Assembly (NCBI GenBank): GCA_963754135.1
Contig: CAVWEY010000002.1
Span: forward strand, 1,240,001 to 1,304,000
DNA: 64,000 nucleotides
Origin: JAJFUI01 sp963754135
GTDB taxonomy: Bacteria > Planctomycetota > Planctomycetia > Pirellulales > Thermoguttaceae
Direction: 5' to 3'
Below the pieces are notes generated by a model that searched no databases, had not been told where the DNA came from, and saw only the letters and a list, made by a program, of their open reading frames with translations. The translations under genes and the position numbers were made by a program. Shown in pieces: positions 9,277-19,623 of this stretch. Within the stretch, counting starts at the first letter, position 1, and each line of letters begins with the position of its first letter.

Positions 9277-11346
9277 GTGGCTAACTTGTTGGTGCAATCG
9301 GCTCCGAGACTAAGCGTCCAGGAGTGGTCGCTACTGGATGAGGCCGTGGAGGGATTGGAGCAGTCCTGGCGCACCACCCACCGTGGGGATTTGACCCGGT
9401 ATGTGCCGCCGGCGGGTCATGCAATGCGAGGGCGGGTGCTGGTGGATCTGATCAAAGTGGATCAGGAATACCGGTGGGCGTCGGGCCAGAAGCATCTGCT
9501 CGAAGCGTACCTTGCCGACTGGCCCGAGTTAGGCGGCACGCCGCATGTTGTCGGCGAGTTGCTGGAAGCCGAGTGCCTGACGCGGGCGGCGCTGGATCAT
9601 CTGCCGGCCCGCGAGGAACTCCAGTCCCGCTTTCCCGCGATCGCCGAAGAAATCGACCTGGAAAAGATCGCCGCGGAGGCGAAAGATGAGCCCGCGGCAA
9701 GTCCGTCGGCGTCCTCCTCGCTCTACTCCTTGGCGCCGATCAATGGCGAATCCCTATCGGCCACCTCTGCGTATCCCGCTTCCCGTCGTGATGCGCCCCT
9801 GCCCAACGGTCATCGGCTCGGATCGTACGAGATCGTCGAGCTGCTGGGCCAGGGCGCGATGGGCGCCGTCTACCTGGCCCAAGATCTGGAACTCCCCCGG
9901 CGGGTCGCCGTCAAAGTGCCGCATCGCGACCGGTTCCGTTCCCCGCAGGAGGTGGAGCGTTTTCTCGAAGAGGCCGGCACGATCGCCCGCTTGAAGCATC
10001 CGGGAATTGTCCCGATTTACCATCTCGGGCGAGACGCCGAGGGAATGCCGTTTATCGTGATGGAGTACATCGAGGGCGTCTCCCTGGAAAAGGTGCTCCT
10101 GACGGAGCGGCTGCCGCCGGCGCGGATTGCCGGGCTGATGGCCAAGATCGCCGATGCGGTCCATTACGCGCACCGGCAGGGTTTCGTCCACCGGGACCTC
10201 AAGCCTTCCAACATCTTGCTCGACAAGGAAGGCCGGCCGCACGTCGTGGATTTCAGCTTGGCGGTCCACGAAAGCGTGCAGCGGCGCAAGGCGGGGCAAT
10301 ATGCCGGCACGCCCCCCTACATGGCCCCCGAACAGGTCCGCGGCGAAGCACACCGCCTCGACGGCCGGGCCGACGTCTGGGCGCTGGGCGTGATGCTCTA
10401 CGAAATGCTCTCCGGCGGGCACCCCTTCGCCGGTGAAAGCTGGGAGGATTTGGCCGACGAGATCCAGCACCGCGAGCCGAAACCGCCCCGGCAGACCAGC
10501 GACGGCGACCGGATTCCGGCCGAACTCGAACGGGTCTGCCTCCGTTGCCTGTGCAAGGAATTGGCGGGCCGGTACAACACGGCCGGCGACGTGTCGCGGG
10601 ACTTGCGGCGATGGCTGCACCCCCGCCCCCGTTTCCGCCGCGCGGCCTTGGTGGGCGGGCTTGCCGCGGCCGCCCTCCTCTTGGCTCTCGGCGCCCGGCA
10701 GTTGTGGCAGCGGGCACACGAGCCCTTTCCCGCCGCCACACCGGCGCTGTCGGGCAGCATCGACGTGTTGCTTTGGAATCCCACCGACCGGTCGCGGCGC
10801 GGCCTGAAGCTGCACGACCGCGGGGCGCTGCCGCTGCGGCCCAACGACCAGATTCGCGTCGAGGCCCAATTAAACCGCCCGGCCTATCTCTACCTGGTGT
10901 GGATCGACAGCGAGGGCGCGGCCTGGCCGGTCTTTCCCTGGCAGCCGGGGCAATGGAACCGGCACTTGCCGAAGCAGTCGCCGGCAAGCCGCCTTAGCCT
11001 GCCGGAAACGGCCGACCAGGGCTGGCCCATGAAAGGTCCCGCGGGCATGGAAACGCTGATGCTGCTGGCACGGGAGAGTCCCTTGCCTGACAACGTGGAC
11101 TTGGCGGGCCTGCTTGCGGGGCTGCCGAAGGCGCCGCTGCAAGACCCGCGGGCGGTGGTGTGGTTTGCCGACGGCCAGATGGTTACCCGCCTGCAAGACG
11201 CCGACCGCGGGCCGAACTTCTCCGGCCCGCAACAGATCGACGACCCGGTGCTGCGGATCCAACGGAAGGTCCAGGAAAGGCTCGGCCCATACTTCCATCT
11301 GAACCAGGCGGTCAGTTTTGCCAAGCAAGGGAGCGACGGAGAATGA
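9277..11346 (+). CDS. Ser/Thr protein kinase with transmembrane helix and DUF4384-like domain
   Basis: The GTG at 9277 is preferred over one at 9250 because AAAGGGGAG precedes it. Residues 1-175 form a helical N-terminal region common to sigma-linked planctomycete kinases. The kinase domain (about 180-440) has the glycine loop GQGAMGAVYL, VAVKVPH with the lysine, HRDLKPSNILL and MAPEQ. The magnesium-binding DFG reads DFS, an unusual substitution. A membrane helix (about 455-475) leads to an extracytoplasmic part resembling DUF4384 (YLYLVWIDSEGAAWPVFP). Its stop overlaps the next start by ATGA, so it is translationally coupled to the CHAT gene. Downstream of an ECF sigma factor, it probably phosphorylates that factor (inference). 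Confidence 0.88.
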   Translation: MANLLVQSAPRLSVQEWSLLDEAVEGLEQSWRTTHRGDLTRYVPPAGHAMRGRVLVDLIKVDQEYRWASGQKHLLEAYLADWPELGGTPHVVGELLEAECLTRAALDHLPAREELQSRFPAIAEEIDLEKIAAEAKDEPAASPSASSSLYSLAPINGESLSATSAYPASRRDAPLPNGHRLGSYEIVELLGQGAMGAVYLAQDLELPRRVAVKVPHRDRFRSPQEVERFLEEAGTIARLKHPGIVPIYHLGRDAEGMPFIVMEYIEGVSLEKVLLTERLPPARIAGLMAKIADAVHYAHRQGFVHRDLKPSNILLDKEGRPHVVDFSLAVHESVQRRKAGQYAGTPPYMAPEQVRGEAHRLDGRADVWALGVMLYEMLSGGHPFAGESWEDLADEIQHREPKPPRQTSDGDRIPAELERVCLRCLCKELAGRYNTAGDVSRDLRRWLHPRPRFRRAALVGGLAAAALLLALGARQLWQRAHEPFPAATPALSGSIDVLLWNPTDRSRRGLKLHDRGALPLRPNDQIRVEAQLNRPAYLYLVWIDSEGAAWPVFPWQPGQWNRHLPKQSPASRLSLPETADQGWPMKGPAGMETLMLLARESPLPDNVDLAGLLAGLPKAPLQDPRAVVWFADGQMVTRLQDADRGPNFSGPQQIDDPVLRIQRKVQERLGPYFHLNQAVSFAKQGSDGE

Positions 11347-14300
11347 ACATGATCGAGTCCGACCGATCTTGCAGGGGGCTCATGCCGCCCGTGGCCGGCG
11401 GCTTCGCGAGCGTGGCCGTGCTGTTGCTGTTGGCAGCCGGAATCGTGCTCTACAGCGTCCATGCGAGTGCCGCCCGGGCCGAAGGCCAGCCGAAATCCCT
11501 TACTGCCGGACAGCAAGCCCGCTTGAAAGAATCGGAACGCCTGAGCGCCAAAGTCGTCGAACTCTGGAAGGTCGGCAAGTACCAAGAGGCCATCCCACTG
11601 GCAAAAGAATCGCTGGCGATCCGGCGGGAAGTCCTCGGCGAGCAGCATCCTGACTACGCCGAGGGCCTGGACAAGCTGGCCCGCCTGTACAGGTCGAAGG
11701 GTGAGTACGCGAAGGCCGAGCCGCTCTTGCTCCAGGCCCGCGACATCTGCAAGAATGCGCTGGGCGAGCAGCATCGCCACTACGCCACCAGCCTGATCAG
11801 CCTAGCCTCGCTATACGATGAGATGGGCGAGTACGCGAAGGCTGAGCCGCTTTTCCTCCAGGCCCTCGACATCTACAAGAAGGCGCTGGGCGAGCAGCAC
11901 CCCTACTACGCCACCGGCCTGAATAACCTGGCCGGGCTGTACAGAGAGATGGGTGAGTACGCGAAGGCCGAGCCGCTTCTGCTCCAGACATGCGACATCT
12001 ACAAGAAGGCGTTGGGCGAGCAGCATCCCTACTACGCCAACGCCCTGCACAACCTGGCCTCTCTGTACTACGCGATGGGCGAGTTTGCGAAGGCCGAGCC
12101 ACTTTACCTTCACGCGCTCGACGTTTGGAGGAAGGTGTTGGGCGAGCAGCATCCGCAGTACGCCGACGCGCTGAACAGCCTGGCCATGTTGTACGAGACG
12201 ATGGGTGAGTACGCGAAGGCCGAGCCGCTTTACCGCCAGGCCCTTGACATCCGCAAGAAGGCGCTGGGCGAGCAGCATCCCCGCTACGCCATCAGCCTGA
12301 ACTGCCTGGCCGGGCTGTACGGGACGATGGGCGAGTACAGTAAGGCGGAGCCGTTGTACCTCCAGGCCCTCGACATTGAGAAGAAGGCGCTGGGCGAGCA
12401 GCATCCCGACTACGCCGCCGGCTTGAATAATCTAGCCTATCTGTACTACGCGATGGGCGAGTTTGCGAAGGCCGAGCCGCTTTACCTCCAGGCCCTCGCC
12501 ATCGACAAGAGGGTGCTGGGCGAGCAGCACCCCGACTACGCTAACGGCCTGAACAACTTGGCCGGGGTGTATAGGACGAGAGGTGAGTACGTGAAGGCCG
12601 AGACGCTCTTGCTCCAGGCCCGCGACATCTGCAAGACGGCGCTGGGCGAGCAGCATCCCTTCTACGCCATCAGCCTGAACAACCTGGCAAGGCTGTACGA
12701 GCAGATGGGTGACTACGCGAAGGCCGAGCCGCTCTTGCTCCAGGTCCTCGACATCCGCAAGAAGGCGCTGGGCGAGCAGCATCCCGTGTACGCCCGGAGC
12801 CTAGACAACCTGGCTGAGTTTTACTCGTCGAGGGGAGAGTACGCGAAGGCCGTCGATCTCTACCAGCAGGCCGCCAAGATTGAGTACGATCTGGGCGTCA
12901 CGGTTTTGGCTGCCGTTTCCGAAGCCCAGGCGCTGAACTACGCCGCCAAAGAACTCGGGCCGCCGAGCCGCTTGATGTCCGTCTGGCGGCATACCACCAG
13001 GCCGGATGACGAACTGTATGCCTGCGTGTGGCTGCGCCGCGGGCTGATCCAGCAGATCACCGCCAAACGTCAACAGCGGTTGCACGAAACCGTCAATGCC
13101 GACGTCCGCCAACAATACCAACACTACCAGGATACACGTCGGTCGTTGGCCCGGCTGATCCTGGCCCCTACCGATCTCGATCCCAAACGATTGGCCGCTA
13201 GGCGAAAGCGGATCGACGAGCTAAATGAGGAGAAGGAAGGGCTGGAACGGCAGTTGGCGGCCGAACTGCCCGAGTTCCGCCGGCAACTTGAGTCCGAGCG
13301 CCGCCCGCACACGGACCTCAGCGCAGCTTCCAGCCGACGCCGTATTTGTCGATCTCCTGCAATACTGCGATTTCGAGCAAGACCCCGAGGCCCCGATAAA
13401 AGGGGGCAGCCGTGCGACCCCATGTTATGCCGCGTTCCTCGTCCGGCCGGGAGCGTCCGCGGTCCGCGTGGAGCTTGGCCCGGCCGCGCCCATCAACGCG
13501 GCCATCGCCCAATGGCACGATGACATCGCCAGCGGAATCGACGGTTCCGCTGCCCAGGAAGTCCGCCGGCTGGTTTGGGAGCCCATCGAGAAGCAATTGC
13601 CGCCGGGAACAAAGACCGCCTATCTGTGCCCCGACGACAAGCTCACGTCCGTTCCCTGGGCGGCGCTGCCCGGCCGCAAGGCGGGAACGGCGTTGTTGGA
13701 AGAGTATGCCCTGGCGATGGTTCCCAACGGCCAGTTCCTGCTCTCGCAGTTGACCGCGGCGCCGCAGCCGGCCCAAGAGCAAGGGCAATTCCTGGCGGTC
13801 GGTGACGTCACGTACGACAGCAAACCGGTGGAGACCGCTCCTCGGCCCGAGTGGCTGGCCAGCCGGGCTGCCGTGCGGGGCGACAAGGAACTCTTTTGGC
13901 CGCCCCTGCCGGGGTCGAAGCGCGAGCTGGAAACCGTGGCCGGTCTGGCTGGAACGCGGACCGTGGCCAAGCTCGACGGTGCCTTGGCGGGCACCACGGC
14001 CGTGCTGACGAAGTTGCCCGAGGCCCGCTGGGCGCATTTCGCCACCCACGGTTTCTTCGCCGATCCGAAGTTCCGCTCGGGCCTGCAAGTGGACGAGAAG
14101 GCGTTTGAGCAAGGGCAAACCCTGTTGGGCAGCGAGCGGCGTACCGTGGCCGGCCGCAACCCGCTGGTCCTCTCGGGCCTGGTCCTGGCGGGGGCCAACC
14201 TGCCGCGGACGAAAGATTCCTACGGCATTGTCCAAGGCGACGGCGGCATTCTCACCGCCGAGGCGATCGCCGCCCTGCCGCTGGACAAACTGGAACTGGC

Positions 14301-14680
14301 CGTGCTGTCGGCCTGCGACACCGGCCTGGGCGACGTGGCCGGCGGCGAAGGCGTTTTCGGCCTTCAACGCGCCTTCCACTCGGCCGGTGCGCAACGTCGT
14401 GGCCAGCTTGTGGAAGGTCAATGACAAGGCGACCGCCGCACTGATGGGGCTCTTCTACCGCAATCTCTGGGGCGAGCAGATGCCACCGTTGGAGGCCCTC
14501 CGGCAGGCGCAGCTCCAGATTTACCGCCATCCGGAACTGATCGACGCGCTGGCAAGCTCCCGCGGACCCGCGTTCGATCAGCCGGCGCCGCTTGCCGCGG
14601 GCGGCGGCCGGAAGTCGGATTCTGCCACTGCCCCAACCAGGCAATGGGCGGCATTTGTGCTGTCGGGCGCCGGGCGGTAG
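11343..14680 (+). CDS. TPR-CHAT caspase-like protein (two frameshifts)
   Basis: Starts in the ATGA overlap with the kinase. A membrane or signal segment (about 15-40) is followed by ten kinesin-light-chain-type TPR units of 42 residues, a helical linker and a C-terminal CHAT domain. CHAT is a caspase-fold protease domain. Both catalytic residues are visible: His in AHFATHGFF and Cys in LSACDTGLGD. The frame shifts at about 13318 and 14385; continuity is clear on both sides (LPADAVFVDLL; NVVASLWKVNDKATAALM). About 1,110 residues when joined. The TPR array suggests a partner-binding scaffold. Substrate and trigger are unknown. Related CHAT proteases act in bacterial conflict and cell-death systems, but that role is not shown here. 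Confidence 0.8.
11634..12893 (+). repeat. Ten tandem 126-bp TPR-coding units
   Basis: The codons for LGEQHP recur ten times at exact 126-base spacing (first at about 11634, last at about 12768). High nucleotide identity between units makes unequal recombination and assembly collapse possible, so the unit count may vary between strains. Confidence 0.85.
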
Positions 14681-14969
14681 TCCTGCCGCCAAATGCCCGA
14701 CGTTGGGCGTTGCGATTGTCTCGTAACCTCAGACGGCCGTCGAATCTCTCGCGCTCTTGTTCGGTTACGTCGCGGTAACCAGCGCGCTTCGGTCACATCG
14801 ACCGGCACTCGAACGAGCCGCCTGAAGGCGGGACCACGAACGGTAAAACAGGCTTCCAACCTGGGTCGCCACTATCCTGGTCTCCAGTGTCCTCCGGCTG
14901 CACGTCCGGGCAGCGATTCCCGGCGATGCTACCGGCCGGAAAATCTCACTCAGTAGTTTCAAGTTTGGT
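14681..14969. other. Intergenic with half REP element
   Basis: No gene seen. About 14820-14850 carries a half copy of the 4655-4736 palindrome (cctgaaggcgg then accacgaacg). Confidence 0.4.
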
Positions 14970-15315
14970 TTACGGTGGCCGAATGACGCAAGGTATTGAG
15001 CCGTCGTGAAATAGGGCGACGATTTCGCAGACGATCCAATCGAGCATGCGCTTGAATCGCAACAGTTCCAGATGCAGTTTCAGGGTGTCGCCCGATCCTT
15101 CGGCAAGGTGTGTGTGATGAATCCACACCCAGAGGTTCCGCAGAATCAACGCCACGGCCAGGAAAAACAGCCGCAGCCGAGGATTTCGAGTGCAGGTGTA
15201 AATGCTGCGCCTGCCGCATTTGGCGAAAACTGGTCTCGATGCCGAATCGCAGACGGTACAGTTCGCGGATTTCGGTGGGGGAACCCTGTACGCGCCACGC
15301 CGCGAACAACAACGT
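14970..15315 (-). pseudogene. IS4-type DDE transposase remnant (C-terminal part)
   Basis: Only the last third of a transposase remains. It has the YRLRFGIETSFRQMRQ segment, which carries the family Y-R-E spacing including the catalytic glutamate. After a frameshift at about 15215 comes the tail CTRNPRLRLFFLAVALILRNLWVW, here split as CTRNPRLRLFF and ALILRNLWVWIHH. The two DDE aspartates are absent. No terminal inverted repeat was identified. The 5' edge abuts the start of a small open frame beside an antitoxin-like gene, so the insertion probably replaced that partner gene. Confidence 0.7.
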
Positions 15316-15330
15316 CTGTGTCGAAGACCG

Positions 15331-15607
15331 TCATCCGCGGGCCTCGGCGTTACGCCGCTTGTAGATCTCGGAACAGAGTTGCGGGAGGGTTGGATCGTCG
15401 TCGTAGCTGCCGGCCAGTTGGGAAACTCCCGCCACTTCGACCTCGACGGAGAATAGTTCGCCGTCGGCAATTCGCCCAGCGATTTCGCTCTTCAGCGCAG
15501 CAATGGCTTGATCGCGGCTTGGGGCGACACTGCGGACTTCGGGCGCGCGCAACCAGGGTTGCCGCAAAGCACCCCTCACAGGCTTCAACGTGAACGGGAA
15601 AGGTCAT
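15331..15607 (-). CDS. Small antitoxin-like conserved protein (one frameshift)
   Basis: Begins MTFPVHVEACEGCFAATLVA and, after a shift near 15545, continues SRDQAIAALKSEIAGRIADGE and LAGSYDDDPTLPQLCSEIYKRR. This resembles small conserved proteins often found as the first gene of toxin-antitoxin-like pairs (recalled resemblance, not a firm family). Right after its stop, a frame begins MTVFDTDVV, like the opening of a PIN-type toxin. It runs into the transposase remnant within about ten codons, so the partner is lost. Confidence 0.5.
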
Positions 15608-15681
15608 AATACACCCGCAAGTACTGTCGGCTTCCGCCAGGCTTCCACTGTATGTTCAACGCTACGCATTATAACAGGGAA

Positions 15682-17047
15682 TCACTCCAACCGCAAGGCC
15701 CCACCGTCATTGAGCAGTTCGCGGGCGGCCGCGGCGAGGACCGAGTAGAGGTCCCCGAGCCGGTCCACGTCGACCGAGGAGAAGGCGATGCGGACGTCGC
15801 TCTGTTTGTTGGCGATCACGCCCACCCCGTACTTCTCCAACAGGTGCCGGCGGTAGGTCTCGGCGTCCAGGCCCTTCAGCCGCAGGCACATGAAGTAGCC
15901 GGCGTTGAAGGGGTACGGCTCCCAGAGATCGGCGTAATCGGGCGAAGCGAGGATTTCGTGGACCCGCTTGGCCCGGGCCTCGAGAATCGCCTTCTTCTGC
16001 CGCCGCTCGGCGGCGAGCGACCCAGTGGACATGGCCTTGGCCAGGACCGACTGGCTCAAGTGGGAGCAATTCGAGACGGCGCTGCGGATTGCCCCGGCAG
16101 CCTTCGTCTCCAACGCCTTGTAAAGCGCCTCGGCGTCGCCGGCGGCAGGGGCGGCGAAGGTCAACATGCCCGTGCGGAAGCCCCATACGAACTTCTCCTT
16201 GGTCGGACCATCGACCTTGACGGCCAGGAGCCGCCCGTGGCAGCCGGCCAGCCGGGCGAAGAGCGATTCCTGGGCGACCTCTTCGCCGTAGAAAAGGCCG
16301 AAGTAGGCATCGTCGGTCACCACGATCAGGTTCCGGCCTTCTTCGGCCGCCTGGCGGAGCACGGCCACGGTTTCGTCCATCTCGCTGCGGGTGATCGAGT
16401 AGCCGGTCGGATTGTTGGGGAAATTGAGGATCAGGATGGTTTTCGAGCCGGCCGGCCGCGTGCTCGAGCGCGTCGCGGAGCGCGGCGACGTTGAACCCGC
16501 CGGCGGCGCTGAAAAACGGATATACTCCGATCTGCGCCAGCCGGCGGACGCCGAAAATCAAGTCGTAGTTCTCCCAAACTTGGTCGGGCAGCAGCACCAT
16601 GTCCCCTTGATCGACGAACAGGTCGGCCAGCACGCTCAGGGCGTGGGTCACCCCTCCGGTCACCACCGGCAGCGAGAACTGCTTGCCGGCCAGGCTGGGG
16701 TTCTTCTGGATCAGGGCCTCGCGCCAGAGCTTCCGCAGATCGAGCCGGCCGGCGGCGGGGGCGTAGGTCAGCGCCTCGGCGGGGCTCAGCCCGTTGAAGA
16801 ACCGCATGACCGAGGGGAGAAACATGGGCTGGCCGTCCTCCCAGGCGATGCCGATCGTGGCGTTGTAGCGCTTGGCCTTTTCGCGGGCTTCGTCGCTCTG
16901 GGCCAGGATGCCCTTGGGAAAATAGAGCCGCCGGCCAAAGTCCGAGAGCATGGCGAAGACGTGGGGGTTCTCGCGCTCGATCACCTGGTTCAGCTCGGCG
17001 GCCAGCGGGCGGATTTCCCCGCCTGGCGGCAGCAGCCGCAGGCCGTT
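15682..17047 (-). CDS. PLP-dependent class I/II aminotransferase (one frameshift; start lost to a repeat)
   Basis: Fold-type I aminotransferase: LAAELNQVIERENPHVFAML near the N-terminus, FPKGILAQSDEA, the AEALTYAPAAG loop, NFPNNPTGYS for substrate/PLP contact, and a PLP lysine in DGPTKEKFVWGF. About 440 residues. The frame shifts once at about 16440 next to a ggccggccgg run. No ordinary start codon with a ribosome site is found. The open frame instead continues upstream through a 50-bp palindrome into PEP carboxykinase. The amino-acid substrate cannot be told from sequence. Confidence 0.75.
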
Positions 17048-17097
17048 GCACAGGCATCCTGCCTGTGTGGACGACGGCACAGGCAGGATGCCTGTGC
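17048..17097. repeat. Dispersed palindrome joining two genes
   Basis: Perfect 20-bp arms (17048-17067 and 17078-17097; core caggcatcctgcctgtg) around 10 bases. Translated on the minus strand it gives TGILPV and QAGCLC, peptides typical of a planctomycete dispersed repeat. A relative is at 20162-20217. Here it has removed the pckG stop codon. Confidence 0.85.
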
Positions 17098-18928
17098 TAC
17101 TTCCAAGCCGCTGGCGGAGCCGCCCGTGTTCGTCCCATATCTCGCCGGGAAGACGCTCGCCAAACTGCTCGAAGAACGTCGCTACGCGGTCGGCCTCATC
17201 GAGCCAGTCGGCCGGATCGACGGCCACGAGTTTTTCGAGCGTCTCGCGGGAGAGGCTCAGACCGGTCAGGTCGAGGCTTTCGGGCGTGGGGACGTAGCCG
17301 ATGGGCGTTTCGGTGGCGTCGGCCTCGCCCCGGCAGCGGTCGAGAATCCACTCGATCACCCGCAGGTTCTCGCCATAGCCCGGCCAGAGGAACTTGCCGC
17401 TCTCGTCGGTGCGAAACCAGTTGACGTGGAAGATTTTGGGCGGGTGGGCCATCCGCTTGCCCATTTCCAGCCAGTGCCGGAAGTAGTCGCCCATGTGGTA
17501 GCCGCAGAAGGGGAGCATGGCCATCGGGTCGCGGCGGAGCTGGCCGAGCTTGCCGAACTGGGCGGCGGTCCGCTCCGAGGCCATCGTGGCCCCGACGAAC
17601 ACGCCGTGCTGCCAGTCGAACGACTCGTAGACCAGCGGGGCGAGGTGCGCCCGGCGGCCGCCGAAGATCAAGGCGGAAATCGGCACGCCCTGCGGGTGTT
17701 CGGCCTTGGGGGAGTACGACGGGCACTGATTGACCGGCGCGGTGAAGCGGCTGTTGGGATGGGCGCCGACGACGGGCTTGCCGTGCTCGTCCTTCATGCC
17801 CGGCCGCCAGGGCCGGCCTTGCCAATCCCAGCCCTCGGCGGGCGGCGGGCCCTCGCCCCCTTCCCACCACACCGTGCCGTCCTTGGCCAGCACGACATTG
17901 GTGTAGATCGCGTTCCGCGCGATCGTCTTGAGCATGTTCGGGTTGCTCTTGGCGTTCGTGCCCGGCGCGACGCCGAAGAAGCCGGTCTCGGGATTGATCG
18001 CCCGCAGACGGCCCTCGGCGTCGATCCGCATCCAGGCGATGTCGTCGCCGACGGTCCAGATGCGGTAGCCCTTGATGCGGAGCCCCTCGGGCGGGACCAT
18101 CATGGCCAGGTTGGTCTTGCCGCAGGCGCTGGGGAAGGCGGCGGCGATATACTCGACCCGGCCGGCCGGATTCTCGACGCCCAGGATCAGCATGTGCTCG
18201 GCCATCCAGCCCTCCTGGCGGCCGAGATAGCTGGCGATCCGCAGGGCGAGGCACTTCTTGCCCAACAGCACGTTGCCGCCGTAGCCGGAGCCGACGCTCC
18301 AGATGGCGTTGTCCTCGGGGAAGTGGAGGATCAGCCGCCGCTTGATGTCCAGTTCGGCCTTGCCGTGCAGGCAGCGGGTGAACTCGCCGTCCGTGCCGAG
18401 TTGTTCGAGCACGCGCGGGCCGACGTGGGTCATAATCCGCATGTTCAGCACGACGTAGATGCTGTCGGTCAGTTCCACGCCGATCTTGCTGAAGGGCGAG
18501 CCGACCGGGCCCATCGAGAAGGGGATCACGTACATGGTCCGGCCCTTCATCGAGCCGGCGAAGATTTCGCCCGCCCGGCGGTAGCCTTCTTCCGGCGACA
18601 TCCAGTTGTTCGTCGGCCCGGCGTCCTCCTTCCGCCGGCTACAGATGAAGGTCAGTTCCTCGGTGCGGGCGACGTCGTTGATGGCCGTGCGATGATAGAC
18701 GCAGCCGGGGAGCTTCTGCTGGTCGAGCTCGATCATCTCGCCGGTAGAAAAGGCCTCCCGCGTGAGCCGCTCTTTCTCTTCTTCCGATCCGTCGATCCAC
18801 ACGACCTGGTCCGGCCCGCAGAGGCGAGCCATTTCCCCGACCCACTGCTGCAATTTCCGATGTTGATTCACGTGACGGACAATGCCTCCCACCAATGACG
18901 CTGTTTCCGGGTTAGTTATAATGACCAT
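17098..18928 (-). CDS. pckG: Phosphoenolpyruvate carboxykinase (GTP)
   Basis: Converts oxaloacetate and GTP to PEP, CO2 and GDP at the head of gluconeogenesis. The roughly 610-residue domain has the family length and motifs: the phosphate-binding loop FPSACGKTNLAMM, the metal site VGDDIAWMRID, the GTP-type segment NWFRTDESGKFLWPGYGEN, and the C-terminus FFEQFGERLPGEI. The start at 18928 (MVIITNPETASLV) is chosen, with an upstream alternative at 18970 preceded by GGGGG. No stop codon ends it: the frame runs through a palindromic repeat into the aminotransferase, giving a fused open frame until a frameshift. It is divergent from the release-factor-like gene. Confidence 0.9.
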
Positions 18929-18989
18929 AAGTATTGCTGGATTGGAGGGCGAATGCAAGGCCATTGCCATATCCCCCGCGTGGTGTACG

Positions 18990-19511
18990 ATGCTTCCGAT
19001 GAACCACTCCTGTCATCCCGCAGAGTTGCCGCCGGAGAAACTGTTGGCCGAGTGCGATATCCGGTTCCTTCGCCGCTCGGGACCAGGCGGGCAGCATCGC
19101 AACAAGGTCGCCACTGCCGTGGTGCTGCGGCACCGGCCGACGGGCGTCATGGCGGAGGCCAGCGAGCGGCGGAGCCAGGCCGAGAACCGCGCCGTGGCGC
19201 TCGGACGGCTGCGGATCAACCTGGCCCTGGAATGGCGGACCAGCCGGAAGCCCGAGGCAAGCCCAAGCCCCTTGTGGCGGTCGCGGTGCGGCAGCGGCCG
19301 GCTGGAAGTTTCCGCTGTCCACCCTGACTTTCCCGCCCTGCTGGCCGAGGCCCTCGACGTGCTCGCCGCCACCGGTTTCGACCCGCGATCGGCCGGCGAA
19401 ATCCTCCGCTGCACCCCCTCTCAACTCGTAAAGCTCTTGAAAAAGGAACCCAGGGCGATAACGCGGGTGAACGCGGAGCGGGCAGGGCTGGGGTTGCACC
19501 CGCTCCGATAG
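18990..19511 (+). CDS. Release-factor-like protein with GGQ motif
   Basis: 173 residues with the class I release factor peptidyl-hydrolase signature RRSGPGGQHRNKVATAV. The GGQ glutamine places the catalytic loop in the ribosomal peptidyl-transferase centre. There is no stop-codon recognition domain, so a rescue role like ArfB is possible. Unlike ArfB the tail is not a lysine-rich helix; it ends in a segment (CTPSQLVKLLKKEPRAI) seen in planctomycete relatives. The start may be ATG 18990 or 18999; neither has a strong ribosome site. Confidence 0.78.
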   Translation: MLPMNHSCHPAELPPEKLLAECDIRFLRRSGPGGQHRNKVATAVVLRHRPTGVMAEASERRSQAENRAVALGRLRINLALEWRTSRKPEASPSPLWRSRCGSGRLEVSAVHPDFPALLAEALDVLAATGFDPRSAGEILRCTPSQLVKLLKKEPRAITRVNAERAGLGLHPLR

Positions 19512-19623
19512 GCGGATTGCCCAATTTTCCTAATCGCACCAGTTCTTCTTGACGGCGACCGGGTATCTTCTGGATAATCCGCCCCGCTTGCTCCAACCCC
19601 TAATCGGCGATGAGGAGACTCCC

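Noticed and set aside
16412..18898. 828-codon open frame on the plus strand
   Set aside because: It is antisense to the well-supported pckG and aminotransferase genes; long antisense frames are expected in high-GC coding DNA, and its composition is not protein-like.
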